Of a stretch of DNA of 13,553 bases, positions 6,742-13,553 are shown one piece after another. A program made the position numbers and the translations under genes. Under the pieces are notes generated by a model that was given only the letters and a program-made list of their open reading frames with translations, searched no databases and was not told the DNA's origin. Origin of the DNA: CAZRIE01 sp964600075 (GTDB lineage Bacteria; Bacteroidota; Bacteroidia; Flavobacteriales; Flavobacteriaceae); assembly GCA_964600075.1 (NCBI GenBank), contig CAZRIE010000113.1, forward strand, positions 1-13,553. The letters are read 5' to 3'. Positions within the stretch are counted from its first letter, which is position 1; every line of letters starts with the position of its first letter.

Positions 6742-7359
6742 GATATTCTCTTCAATATAAACACTTGAATTTCCTTTTTCACCCATTGGTGTCAAAGATA
6801 TCCGCCGGAAACGACTGACTCTAGGGTTGACGGTTGCGATAGATTTTTGTTGGAGCTGAATATCCGCTCCTTGTCTCCATAGATGAAATTCCTCCCCATG
6901 GGAATACTTTTGGCGGCAATTTCCATTTGCCAGTTCTATCCGGACAAAATTGGGGAATAGTCATTTTTGCAAATGACACAAAGGATTTGCAAAAAGTAGC
7001 GGATATTGTAAATTGAATCAGATCGGAGCTCAAAAAATAGTCTTTCTGGCAACAGAATAATAAAACAATAAATGTTTGTCCTTCAAAAAGAAAGATTCAA
7101 GTACAGGCCGAAGCGGCGGAGATATTGTTCCGAAAAATTGATTTGACCCCATTGTGAATAGGCACCTTAATTAGTTATAATACTATTAGTCACTAGATAA
7201 ATAGGTCGTAGATCAACATTAGGGACGTAGAGGGCAAGAGCCAACCATATATTCCATTTCGAATTTGTGCAAAACTGACAAAATAATGCTACTGCAAAAG
7301 ACTAATACGTCTATATCTAACCCATTTGGCGGTTAAATTTCAGGGATTAAAAAGATTCC
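6742..7359. other. Intergenic region with degraded coding sequence
   Basis: About 600 bases between the convergent lipoprotein and esterase genes hold no intact gene. The clearest content is the remnant at 6843-7016. A further short plus-strand stretch at about 7078-7143 (PSKRKIQVQAEAAEILFRK, then a stop) also reads like protein but is too short to assign. I see no terminator with a proper T tail behind either flanking gene. Confidence 0.45.
6843..7016 (+). pseudogene. C-terminal remnant, possibly of a beta-lactamase-fold serine hydrolase
   Basis: A frame open from the TAG at 6840-6842 to the TGA at 7014-7016 reads IFVGAEYPLLVSIDEIPP, then HGNTFGGNFHLPVLSGQNW, then GIVIFANDTKDLQKVADIVN. The pattern 'HGN..GG.f..P...~~GiViFaN....~k~~d~v' resembles the C-terminal strands and helix of beta-lactamase-related serine hydrolases. 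There is no usable start, and stops lie immediately upstream in the same frame, so this is a leftover 3' end. The opposite strand also has an open frame here, but its composition is much less protein-like. The family guess is weak; the coding-remnant reading is better supported. Confidence 0.4.
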
Positions 7360-9663
7360 CTATTCCGTATCTTTCAGAAAAATAGTTTCTGGCCATTCTA
7401 GGGTCGCATTGTTGCCAAGAGTATCCGCCATTTCAATTTTCAGGTCGTAAAAATAGGGTGGTCGGTTTTTTATTTTACGGCTATAAATTCCGTCTCCCTT
7501 CACTTGGTCACCTTCGAAACCGGTATCGACCAATTCCACTTCAAAGCGATCGATACCTTTCTTCCAATTCACGTAATCAATGGTCGATTTTTCTTTGTTG
7601 GGCACGAAAGTAACAATCACCCTATCCACATGAAGTCCATCATAAACTCTTGCCTCGATACGGTCATCGGCCAAGACTTGGAGCCATTGTATTTGCGGAG
7701 GTGTTTTATCTGCACCTTTTACATCGATTCTGACTTTCCCTTTTTTGATAATGTGCTGGCCGCTAATGTCGCCCGGCAGCCAATATTCCACATAAAACCA
7801 GATAGCTTCCCCGTCCGATTTTTCAGAGGAAATGACGGGTTCGGAGTATTTGACCGCGCCGCCGATGTGATCATATTCTTGCCAACTGTCCGCTACGCGA
7901 ATGTTGGTATTATCGGCATTGATTTGCGGATGCATCGTAAAGGCGTTCGTTCGCAGATATTTGCCGGACTCCTTGGCCAAAACAACGATGGTTTCCCCAG
8001 GGTTGGCGATACCGTCCCCGTTTCCAGCACCTAGGGTATAGGTAACAGAGTCTTTAGCCGCCTGTACTACGGTCATTTCCCTACCATCGGCAATTTCAAA
8101 ATCGCTAATTTCCGATACGGGGTCCTTAAAACGAAATTCGAATTCCTCTTGCCATTCGTGATCGGATTCATCTTGCAACACTAATTTGAATTTTGCGATT
8201 TCGACTCCGGGTTTATTATTCTTGACCCTAAATTTTCCCTTTAACCCATCCATAGCCAAAACAGGCAATGTTTTCAGTTTACCTTTGCCTTCTAGTACTT
8301 CAAGGCCTTCGCTAAGAGGAGTCAATGTCGCCGTAATTCCATTTGCGTCGCCTGTTCCCTTGTTCAATACGTGAATTGACAAGTCGATGGCTTTGCCTGT
8401 TTCTGGCCAGGGCAGGTTATCAATGGATAAATTCGCTATGCCTAGATTTGGACTTTCGTCATTTCCACTGATTCCCATGTGGTGTAAACTTCCGTTCGTT
8501 TCAATGGTCAATCTTCCCTCGGAGTCGCTATTGACCGAATAGGTATTTTTGACCTTACTTCTCACATCGAAATCAGTAATATGGTACTCTTGATTCTTTT
8601 TATATATCGGCGCCGTCTTCACCTTGACCGACACATTTGGCATAAGTTCACCATCGGGCAAAAAATTCCGCACCGCTATTTTAAATCCTTTTTGATCTAC
8701 ATTTTCCATGATGGTAAATCCCGCTCTGTTTCTACTCGTCTCTACTTGATATTCCCATACTTCAAAAAATGGAAAGATATCGATGTAATCCCATTGTGCG
8801 GGGAGTGGCAGGGGAGCATCAAAAGCTTGCGTAATAAAACCGAACATATCGCCCAGGCCACAGGTCTCATGGGCAGCTTCATAGGCCTTAAACTCATATT
8901 GTGGCACAACGTTTAACAAATAACGGTTCATATCTTGATGGTAAAACCGCAATCTATCTCGGGTACCATTGTGCATTCTAAGCCTTACGCCTTTAAAGTT
9001 GTCGAACGCCTCGGCATGGGCATACCGTACCGAAAATTCTACAGGGCCTGCCATAAATTCCGTAGACCCACAAAAATTTCCCGCAGCACTTAACATATCG
9101 GGAAATTTGGCCGCTAACCAAAACGTCATAAATCCGCCCATGGAAAGTCCGGATACTGCCCGATGTGCCCTGTCCGGGATAGTGCGATAATTGCCATCGA
9201 TATACCCGACCAGTTCCTTAAAATAGGTGGGGAATTGTCGGAAGGTGGTTACCTTGCTGATATTGTAGGGAGCGAGGTTTAAAGGGTCATTAGGGAATTG
9301 GTTCAGGCCGTCAATCTTTACAACGATGACTTCATTTTCCGAGACGAATTTCTCAATGGTATCTCCATCATTTTCATCTCCTTTATCATAGTTGGCATAG
9401 CCGTCACCCATGGATCCAAAATAGCGCTGAGCCCAACCATGGAAAAAATAAATGACCGGGTATTTTTTACCGGTTTCCTTTTTGTAATCGGGTGGGAGGA
9501 AGATCCGATAGTTTCTACTATCTGCCAAAACCGAACTGTAATGATATTGGTCGATAATTTCTGCTTTACCTGTTAGGGTATCCTTGTTAGATTGCGGGAA
9601 CACCATTAAGGTGCCTGCCAAATAAAAAGAGGAAATAACCATTAAGAAATAAATCGATTTCAA
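7360..9663 (-). CDS. Secreted esterase (PF00756-type alpha/beta hydrolase) with C-terminal beta-sandwich modules
   Basis: 767 residues. An N-terminal signal peptide (KSIYFLMVISSFYLAGTLMV, cut near 24) leads into an esterase D/feruloyl-esterase-like domain at about 35-290: YRIFLPPDY, IYFFHGW (75-76 near the oxyanion hole), nucleophile Ser174 in SGLSMGG, probable acid Asp236 (NGTRDRLRFYH) and base His265 (EAAHETCG). Residues 310-520 look like one or two Ig-like modules; 520-650 carries GNGDGIANPGE (547-557), a motif of calcium-dependent or CARDB-like sandwiches; 715-767 has GDGIYSRKI and DTLGNNA, as in repeat modules that precede surface anchors. The likely role is deacylating an ester-bearing substrate, perhaps a polysaccharide, outside the cytoplasm. 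The start is a TTG at 9663, since the next ATG (9642) would remove the basic n-region of the signal. No cognate glycoside hydrolase is nearby. Confidence 0.85.
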   Translation of the reverse strand: MKSIYFLMVISSFYLAGTLMVFPQSNKDTLTGKAEIIDQYHYSSVLADSRNYRIFLPPDYKKETGKKYPVIYFFHGWAQRYFGSMGDGYANYDKGDENDGDTIEKFVSENEVIVVKIDGLNQFPNDPLNLAPYNISKVTTFRQFPTYFKELVGYIDGNYRTIPDRAHRAVSGLSMGGFMTFWLAAKFPDMLSAAGNFCGSTEFMAGPVEFSVRYAHAEAFDNFKGVRLRMHNGTRDRLRFYHQDMNRYLLNVVPQYEFKAYEAAHETCGLGDMFGFITQAFDAPLPLPAQWDYIDIFPFFEVWEYQVETSRNRAGFTIMENVDQKGFKIAVRNFLPDGELMPNVSVKVKTAPIYKKNQEYHITDFDVRSKVKNTYSVNSDSEGRLTIETNGSLHHMGISGNDESPNLGIANLSIDNLPWPETGKAIDLSIHVLNKGTGDANGITATLTPLSEGLEVLEGKGKLKTLPVLAMDGLKGKFRVKNNKPGVEIAKFKLVLQDESDHEWQEEFEFRFKDPVSEISDFEIADGREMTVVQAAKDSVTYTLGAGNGDGIANPGETIVVLAKESGKYLRTNAFTMHPQINADNTNIRVADSWQEYDHIGGAVKYSEPVISSEKSDGEAIWFYVEYWLPGDISGQHIIKKGKVRIDVKGADKTPPQIQWLQVLADDRIEARVYDGLHVDRVIVTFVPNKEKSTIDYVNWKKGIDRFEVELVDTGFEGDQVKGDGIYSRKIKNRPPYFYDLKIEMADTLGNNATLEWPETIFLKDTE

Positions 9664-9678
9664 ATCGTCGTTTTTAGT

Positions 9679-9711
9679 AAAACCCGTGCTAGTTGAAAAA
9701 TCGGGGGTTTT
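9679..9711 (-). terminator. Possible hairpin between cytochrome remnant and esterase
   Basis: AAAACCC (9679-9685) pairs with GGGTTTT (9705-9711) in a 7-bp stem with a 19-base loop. It lies downstream of the cytochrome remnant and just upstream of the esterase start. The long loop and the short T run make it a weak candidate. Confidence 0.3.
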
Positions 9712-9818
9712 ATTTCGGATCCGTCCAGCTCAAACATGGAACCCGCTGCGACGACCGAAAATAACAAAATCCCGCTAGCCACCATCAATTAATAAAAATT
9801 ATCTGCTCAAAATAGAAC

Positions 9819-10505
9819 CTACTTTTCACTTTCACTGTGCTTGAAAAGTTCTTCCATGGTATATTCTGCACCTCCAACAGGATTGATAGCACGTAGTTTG
9901 TTTACCTCTTCTTTGGCCAAGGACTTTGGCTCATGCGTAAAGGTATTTGAAACATAGGCGGTAATATTGGCAATATCGGTATCGGAGATAGTTTCGTTAC
10001 TTAGGAGTCCGGGCATGGCGGAATTAAAATCATAATACTTTCCGTTGACGGTAACTGGACCTTGGAGACCATGAAGACCATGAAGACCATGAAGACCATG
10101 AAGACCATGAAGACCATGAAGACCGATAATACCTAATCTTTGAATATCTGCCACATGTTCTGAATTCATTAACGGTGGCGCAAGTCCTTCTATACCCTCA
10201 CCATTAGTTCCATGACATGATGCGCAAATTTGAAAAAATAATTTTGAGCCGGCCGTTCTTTTGTCTCCGGTTACTAATTTTTGTAAAAAATCGGATTTAC
10301 CGTTTCCGTTTCTTTATTCACGATTACTTCTGCTAACTGTCTTCTTAACAAAGGTTCACTAAACGAAGACATAAATTCACTATCCTCTAGAAACTTCCCT
10401 TCATTATCCGGTAAACCTGATATAATTGCTTCTCTAAATATGGGGTTGTTCCGATGCTTGTTAAATAGAACATCATTCAAAAGCTTTAGTTTTTTCTTCT
10501 AGTGG
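9819..10505 (-). pseudogene. C-terminal remnant of a cytochrome c (membrane dehydrogenase/HEAT-type) protein, frameshifted
   Basis: Three minus-strand frames together give one protein-like reading. About 10484-10520 reads LPLEEKTKAFE, then 10274-10480 reads HEAT-like sequence (NNPIFREAIISGL, EPLLRRQLAEVIV), then a frame open from 10313 to 9819 gives the cytochrome c domain: KLFFQICASCHGTNGEG with CASCH at 10212-10226, APPLMNSEHV, GPVTVNGKYYDFNSAMPGL with the axial Met, and DIANITAYV. This order is typical of the end of large cytochrome-fused PQQ- or HEAT-type oxidoreductases of Bacteroidota. The haem-binding part has no start codon in its frame, because the next in-frame stop is at 10314-10316; the frames change near the A/T runs at 10270-10280 and again near 10480. 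The N-terminal bulk is missing. The gene is dead unless the shifts are sequencing errors, and even then it lacks its N-terminus. Confidence 0.8.
10062..10124 (-). repeat. 9-bp tandem repeat encoding (Gly-Leu-His)n
   Basis: ATGAAGACC is repeated six times without a mismatch at 10071-10124, preceded by a diverged unit TTGGAGACC (10062-10070). On the coding minus strand it gives six GLH triplets and then GLQ, in place of the single 'GLhGLqGP' turn expected between the haem-binding CASCH and the Met ligand. Its perfect copies indicate recent slippage. Confidence 0.95.
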
Positions 10506-10506
10506 C

Positions 10507-10580
10507 AAAGTCTAATTATAGGTGGAATTAATCATACTAGTTCAATTAAGTAGAAATGGGTTTATCTAAACTTTAAGAGG
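10507..10580 (+). repeat. Left copy of a direct repeat flanking the permease gene
   Basis: AAAGTCTAATT (10507-10517) equals 13368-13378, and AGTTCAATTAAGTA (10539-10552) equals 13400-13413, both at an offset of 2861 with no gap. Similarity continues with a one-base shift through GGTTTAT and AACTTT, and more weakly towards 10620. The left edge coincides with the point where the cytochrome coding remnant stops. Confidence 0.75.
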
Positions 10581-10613
10581 CTGAATACCGTTGGTGCTTT
10601 TAAGATAACATCA

Positions 10614-12977
10614 TTACTCAGCATGTAAACCATCTACTGGTTTTGTATTTGCAGCCCTGATAGCCTGTGAACCTACGGTTAACATTGCTACCATCAAAGC
10701 AATTAACCCTGCGCTTAAAAAATACCATAGTTTTAGGTCAATTCGGTAAGCAAATCCAGATAACCAGTTCCTCGTTAGCATATACGCCATTGGTAATGCA
10801 ATTAGAATTGACACCAATACCAGTTTGGCAAATTCGCTGGAAAGCATTATAATTACTTGGGTAGCACTTTGACCTAGTACCTTTCTAATACTGATTTCTT
10901 TTCTTCTTCTTTCAGCGGTGAATGTCGCCAAACCGAACAAACCTAAACAGGAAATCAATATAGCTAGACCCGCGAAATACCTTGATAGCGCCGAAACCCT
11001 GTTTTCGGCTGTGTACATAGCTTGAAAATCTTCATCTAGAAACCGATATTCCAATGGAAAGCCAGGATTAAAATTTGCATAGAAATCATTGATATTATTT
11101 AAAGTTTGATTTAAATCACTTTTTTCTAATTTTAGCATTATTGTATTAAAAAACTCTGACCGTATAGTGAAAAACATAGGCTGAATATTCTCTTGTAAAG
11201 ATTCAAGATGGAAGTCTTTCACGACACCGATAATTTCTAAATCTTTGTCCCAAAGGTTTACCTTTTTTCCAATAGGGTCCTTATAACCCATAAGTTTTAT
11301 TGCGGCTTCGTTTAAAACGATTTTCGTACTGTCCGAACCAAAATCCTTTGAAAATGAACGCCCTTCCGCCATTTTGATTCCAAGCAGGTCAATAGTATTT
11401 ACATCCACGAATCGAAAATTGAGTTCAGTATCGTTATCAGGGCTTTTGCCACTCCACAAAAGAGCACTTGTTGAACCGGTTTTACCAAAGAAGCTTCCAA
11501 ATTTAAAATTTCCTGAAGCACTTTTTACACCTGGGACATTTTGAGCTTCTGCTAAGAATGTCTCAAGATTATCCTTTGCTTTTCCTTCAATATCGAAGGA
11601 TATGATATTTTCTTTATCGTACCCCATATTACCATTTTGTATAAAACCCACCTGTTGGTAGACTACTAATACACAGACAATCAAAACAACGGAAAGGGCG
11701 AATTGAAAGACCACTAATCCTTTTCGTATCCAAATTTCACCGAAGGTGGTATTCAGTTTTCCATTTAAAACTTTGATAGCTTCATATTTCGATAGATATA
11801 AAGCAGGATAAACACCTGCCATAAGTCCTGTAAATAAGACTAGACCAAGTGAAAATAAAATTAACTCCGTATTAAAGAAAAGAGGTATTTGCTTACCTGC
11901 AATTTCGTTGAAGGAAGGCAATAAAATTATAGTGAACAGTAATGAAATCATAAATGAAATGAATACTATCATAAGAGATTCCCCCAGAAATTGAACAACC
12001 AAAGACTCTCTTTTTGCACCTAATGTTTTACGTATACCAACCTCTTTCAATCGCTTTGAGGCGTGGGCAGTAGATAAGTTCGTGAAATTGATACAAGCTA
12101 TTAATAGGATGAAAATACCAATAATGGAAAATAGCTTTACATATTCTATTCTTCCTCCATCCGGCTGTCCATTATTATATGATCCATTTAAATACCCTTC
12201 AGAAAATTTTCTTGCGAACAAAGTATTAAATTCGTCTCCTGATTTATCTCTAATTACATCTTTTATCTTTCCATTAAATAAAGAAATTGCAGTTCCTTTC
12301 TTAAGCAATACAAATGTTTCAGGATAGTTATTATCCCACCCTCTTCCAAAAATGGGATAATGCTCAAAAGTAAGTTCGAATGGTAAAATGAATTCAAACT
12401 GAAGTGAGGATTCAGAAGGCACATTTTCAAAAACACCCGCTACTTGAAAACTTTGCTTCTCGTTGAACTTTAATGATTTTCCAATTATATTTCCATCTGA
12501 CCCAAATAGCTTTTGCGCAAGTTCTTCAGAGATTACAATGTTGTTATTATCCGCTAAGACGCTTTTTTTATTTCCTTGTAATAACTTAAAACTAAAAACA
12601 TTGAAAAAACCCTTGTCGGCATATAGTCCAGCCGATTTAACAGCCTTATCATTATCTGAAAGAGTATTTTTCCCAATTGGAGCTCCTACCCTGACAACAT
12701 TTAAAACCTCGGGCATTTCCTCCTTTAATACGTCGGCCAGCAATGAAGAGTTATCATCATACACGTTAGTAGCATCACCAAATGAATGCTTTCGCATAAC
12801 CTGGTACAACTCCTTATCGTTGGCGTGAAATTTATCCACATTTAATTCGTCCATTACCCAAAGAGAAATAAGAAGAGCGCAAGTAAGACCACTTGTTAAA
12901 CCGATGAAATTGATTAAAAAAGTTAGTTTGGATTTTTTTATGTTGCGAAAAAAAACATTGATTTTTTGTTTAATCAT
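10614..12977 (-). CDS. FtsX-like / MacB-type ABC transporter permease
   Basis: 787 residues, the normal length for the Bacteroidota MacB-like permeases with two FtsX modules. TM1 is at about 19-41, followed by a periplasmic core (45-280) of the MacB-PCD type (LYADKGFFNVFSFKLLQG, IVISEELAQKLFG). TM2-4 are at about 283-303, 330-355 and 371-393, TM5 at 420-441, a second periplasmic core at 445-660 (IVLNEAAIKLMGYKDPIGKK), and TM6-8 at 668-690, 715-735 and 751-771. The two cytoplasmic coupling segments are KRLKEVGIRKTLGAKR (308-323) and RRKEISIRKVLGQS (691-704). Such permeases work with a LolD/MacB ATPase in mechanotransmission, lipoprotein release or export of toxic peptides. No ATPase gene is in the window, so the partner must be elsewhere. 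There are no frameshifts; the ATG at 12977 lacks a Shine-Dalgarno. Confidence 0.93.
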   Translation of the reverse strand: MIKQKINVFFRNIKKSKLTFLINFIGLTSGLTCALLISLWVMDELNVDKFHANDKELYQVMRKHSFGDATNVYDDNSSLLADVLKEEMPEVLNVVRVGAPIGKNTLSDNDKAVKSAGLYADKGFFNVFSFKLLQGNKKSVLADNNNIVISEELAQKLFGSDGNIIGKSLKFNEKQSFQVAGVFENVPSESSLQFEFILPFELTFEHYPIFGRGWDNNYPETFVLLKKGTAISLFNGKIKDVIRDKSGDEFNTLFARKFSEGYLNGSYNNGQPDGGRIEYVKLFSIIGIFILLIACINFTNLSTAHASKRLKEVGIRKTLGAKRESLVVQFLGESLMIVFISFMISLLFTIILLPSFNEIAGKQIPLFFNTELILFSLGLVLFTGLMAGVYPALYLSKYEAIKVLNGKLNTTFGEIWIRKGLVVFQFALSVVLIVCVLVVYQQVGFIQNGNMGYDKENIISFDIEGKAKDNLETFLAEAQNVPGVKSASGNFKFGSFFGKTGSTSALLWSGKSPDNDTELNFRFVDVNTIDLLGIKMAEGRSFSKDFGSDSTKIVLNEAAIKLMGYKDPIGKKVNLWDKDLEIIGVVKDFHLESLQENIQPMFFTIRSEFFNTIMLKLEKSDLNQTLNNINDFYANFNPGFPLEYRFLDEDFQAMYTAENRVSALSRYFAGLAILISCLGLFGLATFTAERRRKEISIRKVLGQSATQVIIMLSSEFAKLVLVSILIALPMAYMLTRNWLSGFAYRIDLKLWYFLSAGLIALMVAMLTVGSQAIRAANTKPVDGLHAE

Positions 12978-13553
12978 GATCCGTTTTATTTTGATAGATA
13001 ACTAACGGTGTTATTTTGTATAAAATAAGGAGCTAATTTTATGCCAACGATATAAATAAATGATATTCAGTTATTTATAATTATATATTACACTTGGCAA
13101 TCCCTTTAATGTATAATAATTGGACAGATAATGTCAAAAAATCACACGTTTAATTCCTCAAATTTTTCGCTATTACTTTTGATGATTGATGACAAGTTCA
13201 ATACTATGCCCTATTTTAATGACGAACCTTTGAGGATTTTGTTACAGGTTGTTTTTAATGTAGAATATTGTTGTTAGTAATAACTTCTATGATTATAATC
13301 CATCAAAACAGTTGTTTTTGAATTTTATTTAACCTGTTCTTAAAAGTGAACTAATTGCCTTTTTTCGAAAGTCTAATTTAAGGTGGGATTAAATATACCA
13401 GTTCAATTAAGTAATAATTAGGTTTATTTGAACTTTGAAAGGGTATTTAGCAATTAAAGGAAAATCATTGAGCCCAGAAAAGGTTGGTTTTAGTAGACTA
13501 GGCTCTAGTTTAATTTAGCTATTATTTGTATCTTATGGTTATGGAAATAGAAA
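12978..13553. other. A+T-rich region upstream of the permease
   Basis: No gene is supported in the right-hand 576 bases. The part next to the permease should hold its promoter, but I find no minus-strand TAnnTTTG. The repeat at 13343-13443 is the main feature. Beyond it, from 13444 to about 13475, there is faint similarity to the sequence at 10581-10620 that ends at the permease stop codon, as if the 3' flank of a related gene were present. Confidence 0.4.
13343..13443 (+). repeat. Right copy of the repeat flanking the permease, with internal dyad
   Basis: The right copy of the 10507-10580 repeat starts at AAAGTCTAATT (13368). To its left it also carries the AAAGTGAACTAATTG block (13343-13357) that is shared with 3855-3869 but missing from the left copy. 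AGTTCAA (13400-13406) and TTGAACT (13428-13434) form a 7-bp inverted repeat with a 21-base spacer; the left copy keeps this only imperfectly. Confidence 0.7.

Noticed and set aside
6821..7033. A 70-codon minus-strand open frame in the region between the lipoprotein and the esterase
   Set aside because: Its translation is rich in Ser, Cys, Pro and Arg without a domain pattern, whereas the plus strand of the same bases reads as a plausible enzyme C-terminus.
7335..7362. A hairpin (AGGGA/TCCCT) after the esterase stop as a terminator
   Set aside because: The stem is only 5 bp and lacks a T tail in the direction of transcription.
7504..8034. A 176-codon plus-strand open frame inside the esterase gene
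   Set aside because: It is antisense to clear coding sequence with signal peptide, catalytic motifs and calcium-type repeats; the plus-strand translation has no family pattern or start signal.
10062..10124. A CRISPR-like array
   Set aside because: The units are 9 bases, adjacent and without spacers, and stay in the reading frame of the cytochrome remnant; this is a simple tandem repeat.
10614..12977. The permease as a transposon-borne gene with a transposase
   Set aside because: The flanking repeats are direct and diverged, and no transposase or recombinase gene or clear target duplication is visible in the window.
13174..13181. TACTTTTG on the plus strand as a -7 promoter element
   Set aside because: It matches TAnnTTTG but has no TTG at the -33 distance and no plus-strand gene follows within the window.

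Overview
The window looks like chromosomal DNA of a marine-type Bacteroidota, most likely Flavobacteriaceae. The DNA is A+T-rich, a TAnnTTTG-type -7 element is present at 5781-5788, most starts lack a strong Shine-Dalgarno, and the gene families fit the group: FtsX-like permease of about 790 residues, CBM9-like lipoprotein, GIN-domain-like exported protein, AsmA-like fragment, and a membrane dehydrogenase-type cytochrome c tail. This is inferred from family content; no marker gene for taxonomy is present.

Layout. 1-633: gene debris. There is an AsmA-like C-terminal fragment on the minus strand running off the left edge, and an unrecognised plus-strand coding remnant with an in-frame stop. 809-1159: a short exported protein resembling half of a DUF2807/GIN domain. 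1355-3568 (minus): a large subtilisin-family protein without a signal peptide, whose catalytic Asp position reads Glu; its strong two-way terminator is at 1291-1331. 4072-4299: a 75-residue uncharacterised protein. 4413-5486 (minus): a four-TM class III nucleotide cyclase. 6022-6741: a CBM9-like sugar-binding lipoprotein. 6742-7359: non-coding, with a C-terminal remnant of a possible serine hydrolase. 7360-9663 (minus): a secreted esterase with several beta-sandwich modules. 9819-10505 (minus): the C-terminal remains of a cytochrome c protein, frameshifted, without its N-terminus, and carrying an in-frame 9-bp tandem repeat. 10614-12977 (minus): an FtsX/MacB-type permease without its ATPase. 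12978-13553: A+T-rich, no gene seen.

The genes do not form one operon. The CBM9 lipoprotein and esterase converge and could both act on polysaccharides, but no SusC/SusD pair or glycoside hydrolase is present. The subtilase, cyclase and permease stand alone. The high density of gene remnants suggests an accessory region with repeated insertion and deletion.

The most interesting signals are: a diverged repeat family flanking the permease (10507 and 13343-13443), with a further partial copy at 3855-3912 and one repeat edge exactly where the cytochrome gene breaks off; the (Gly-Leu-His)6 expansion between the haem-binding motif and the Met ligand of the cytochrome remnant; the Asp-to-Glu change in the cytoplasmic-looking subtilase; and a cyclase in which both classical substrate-specifying positions appear non-canonical.
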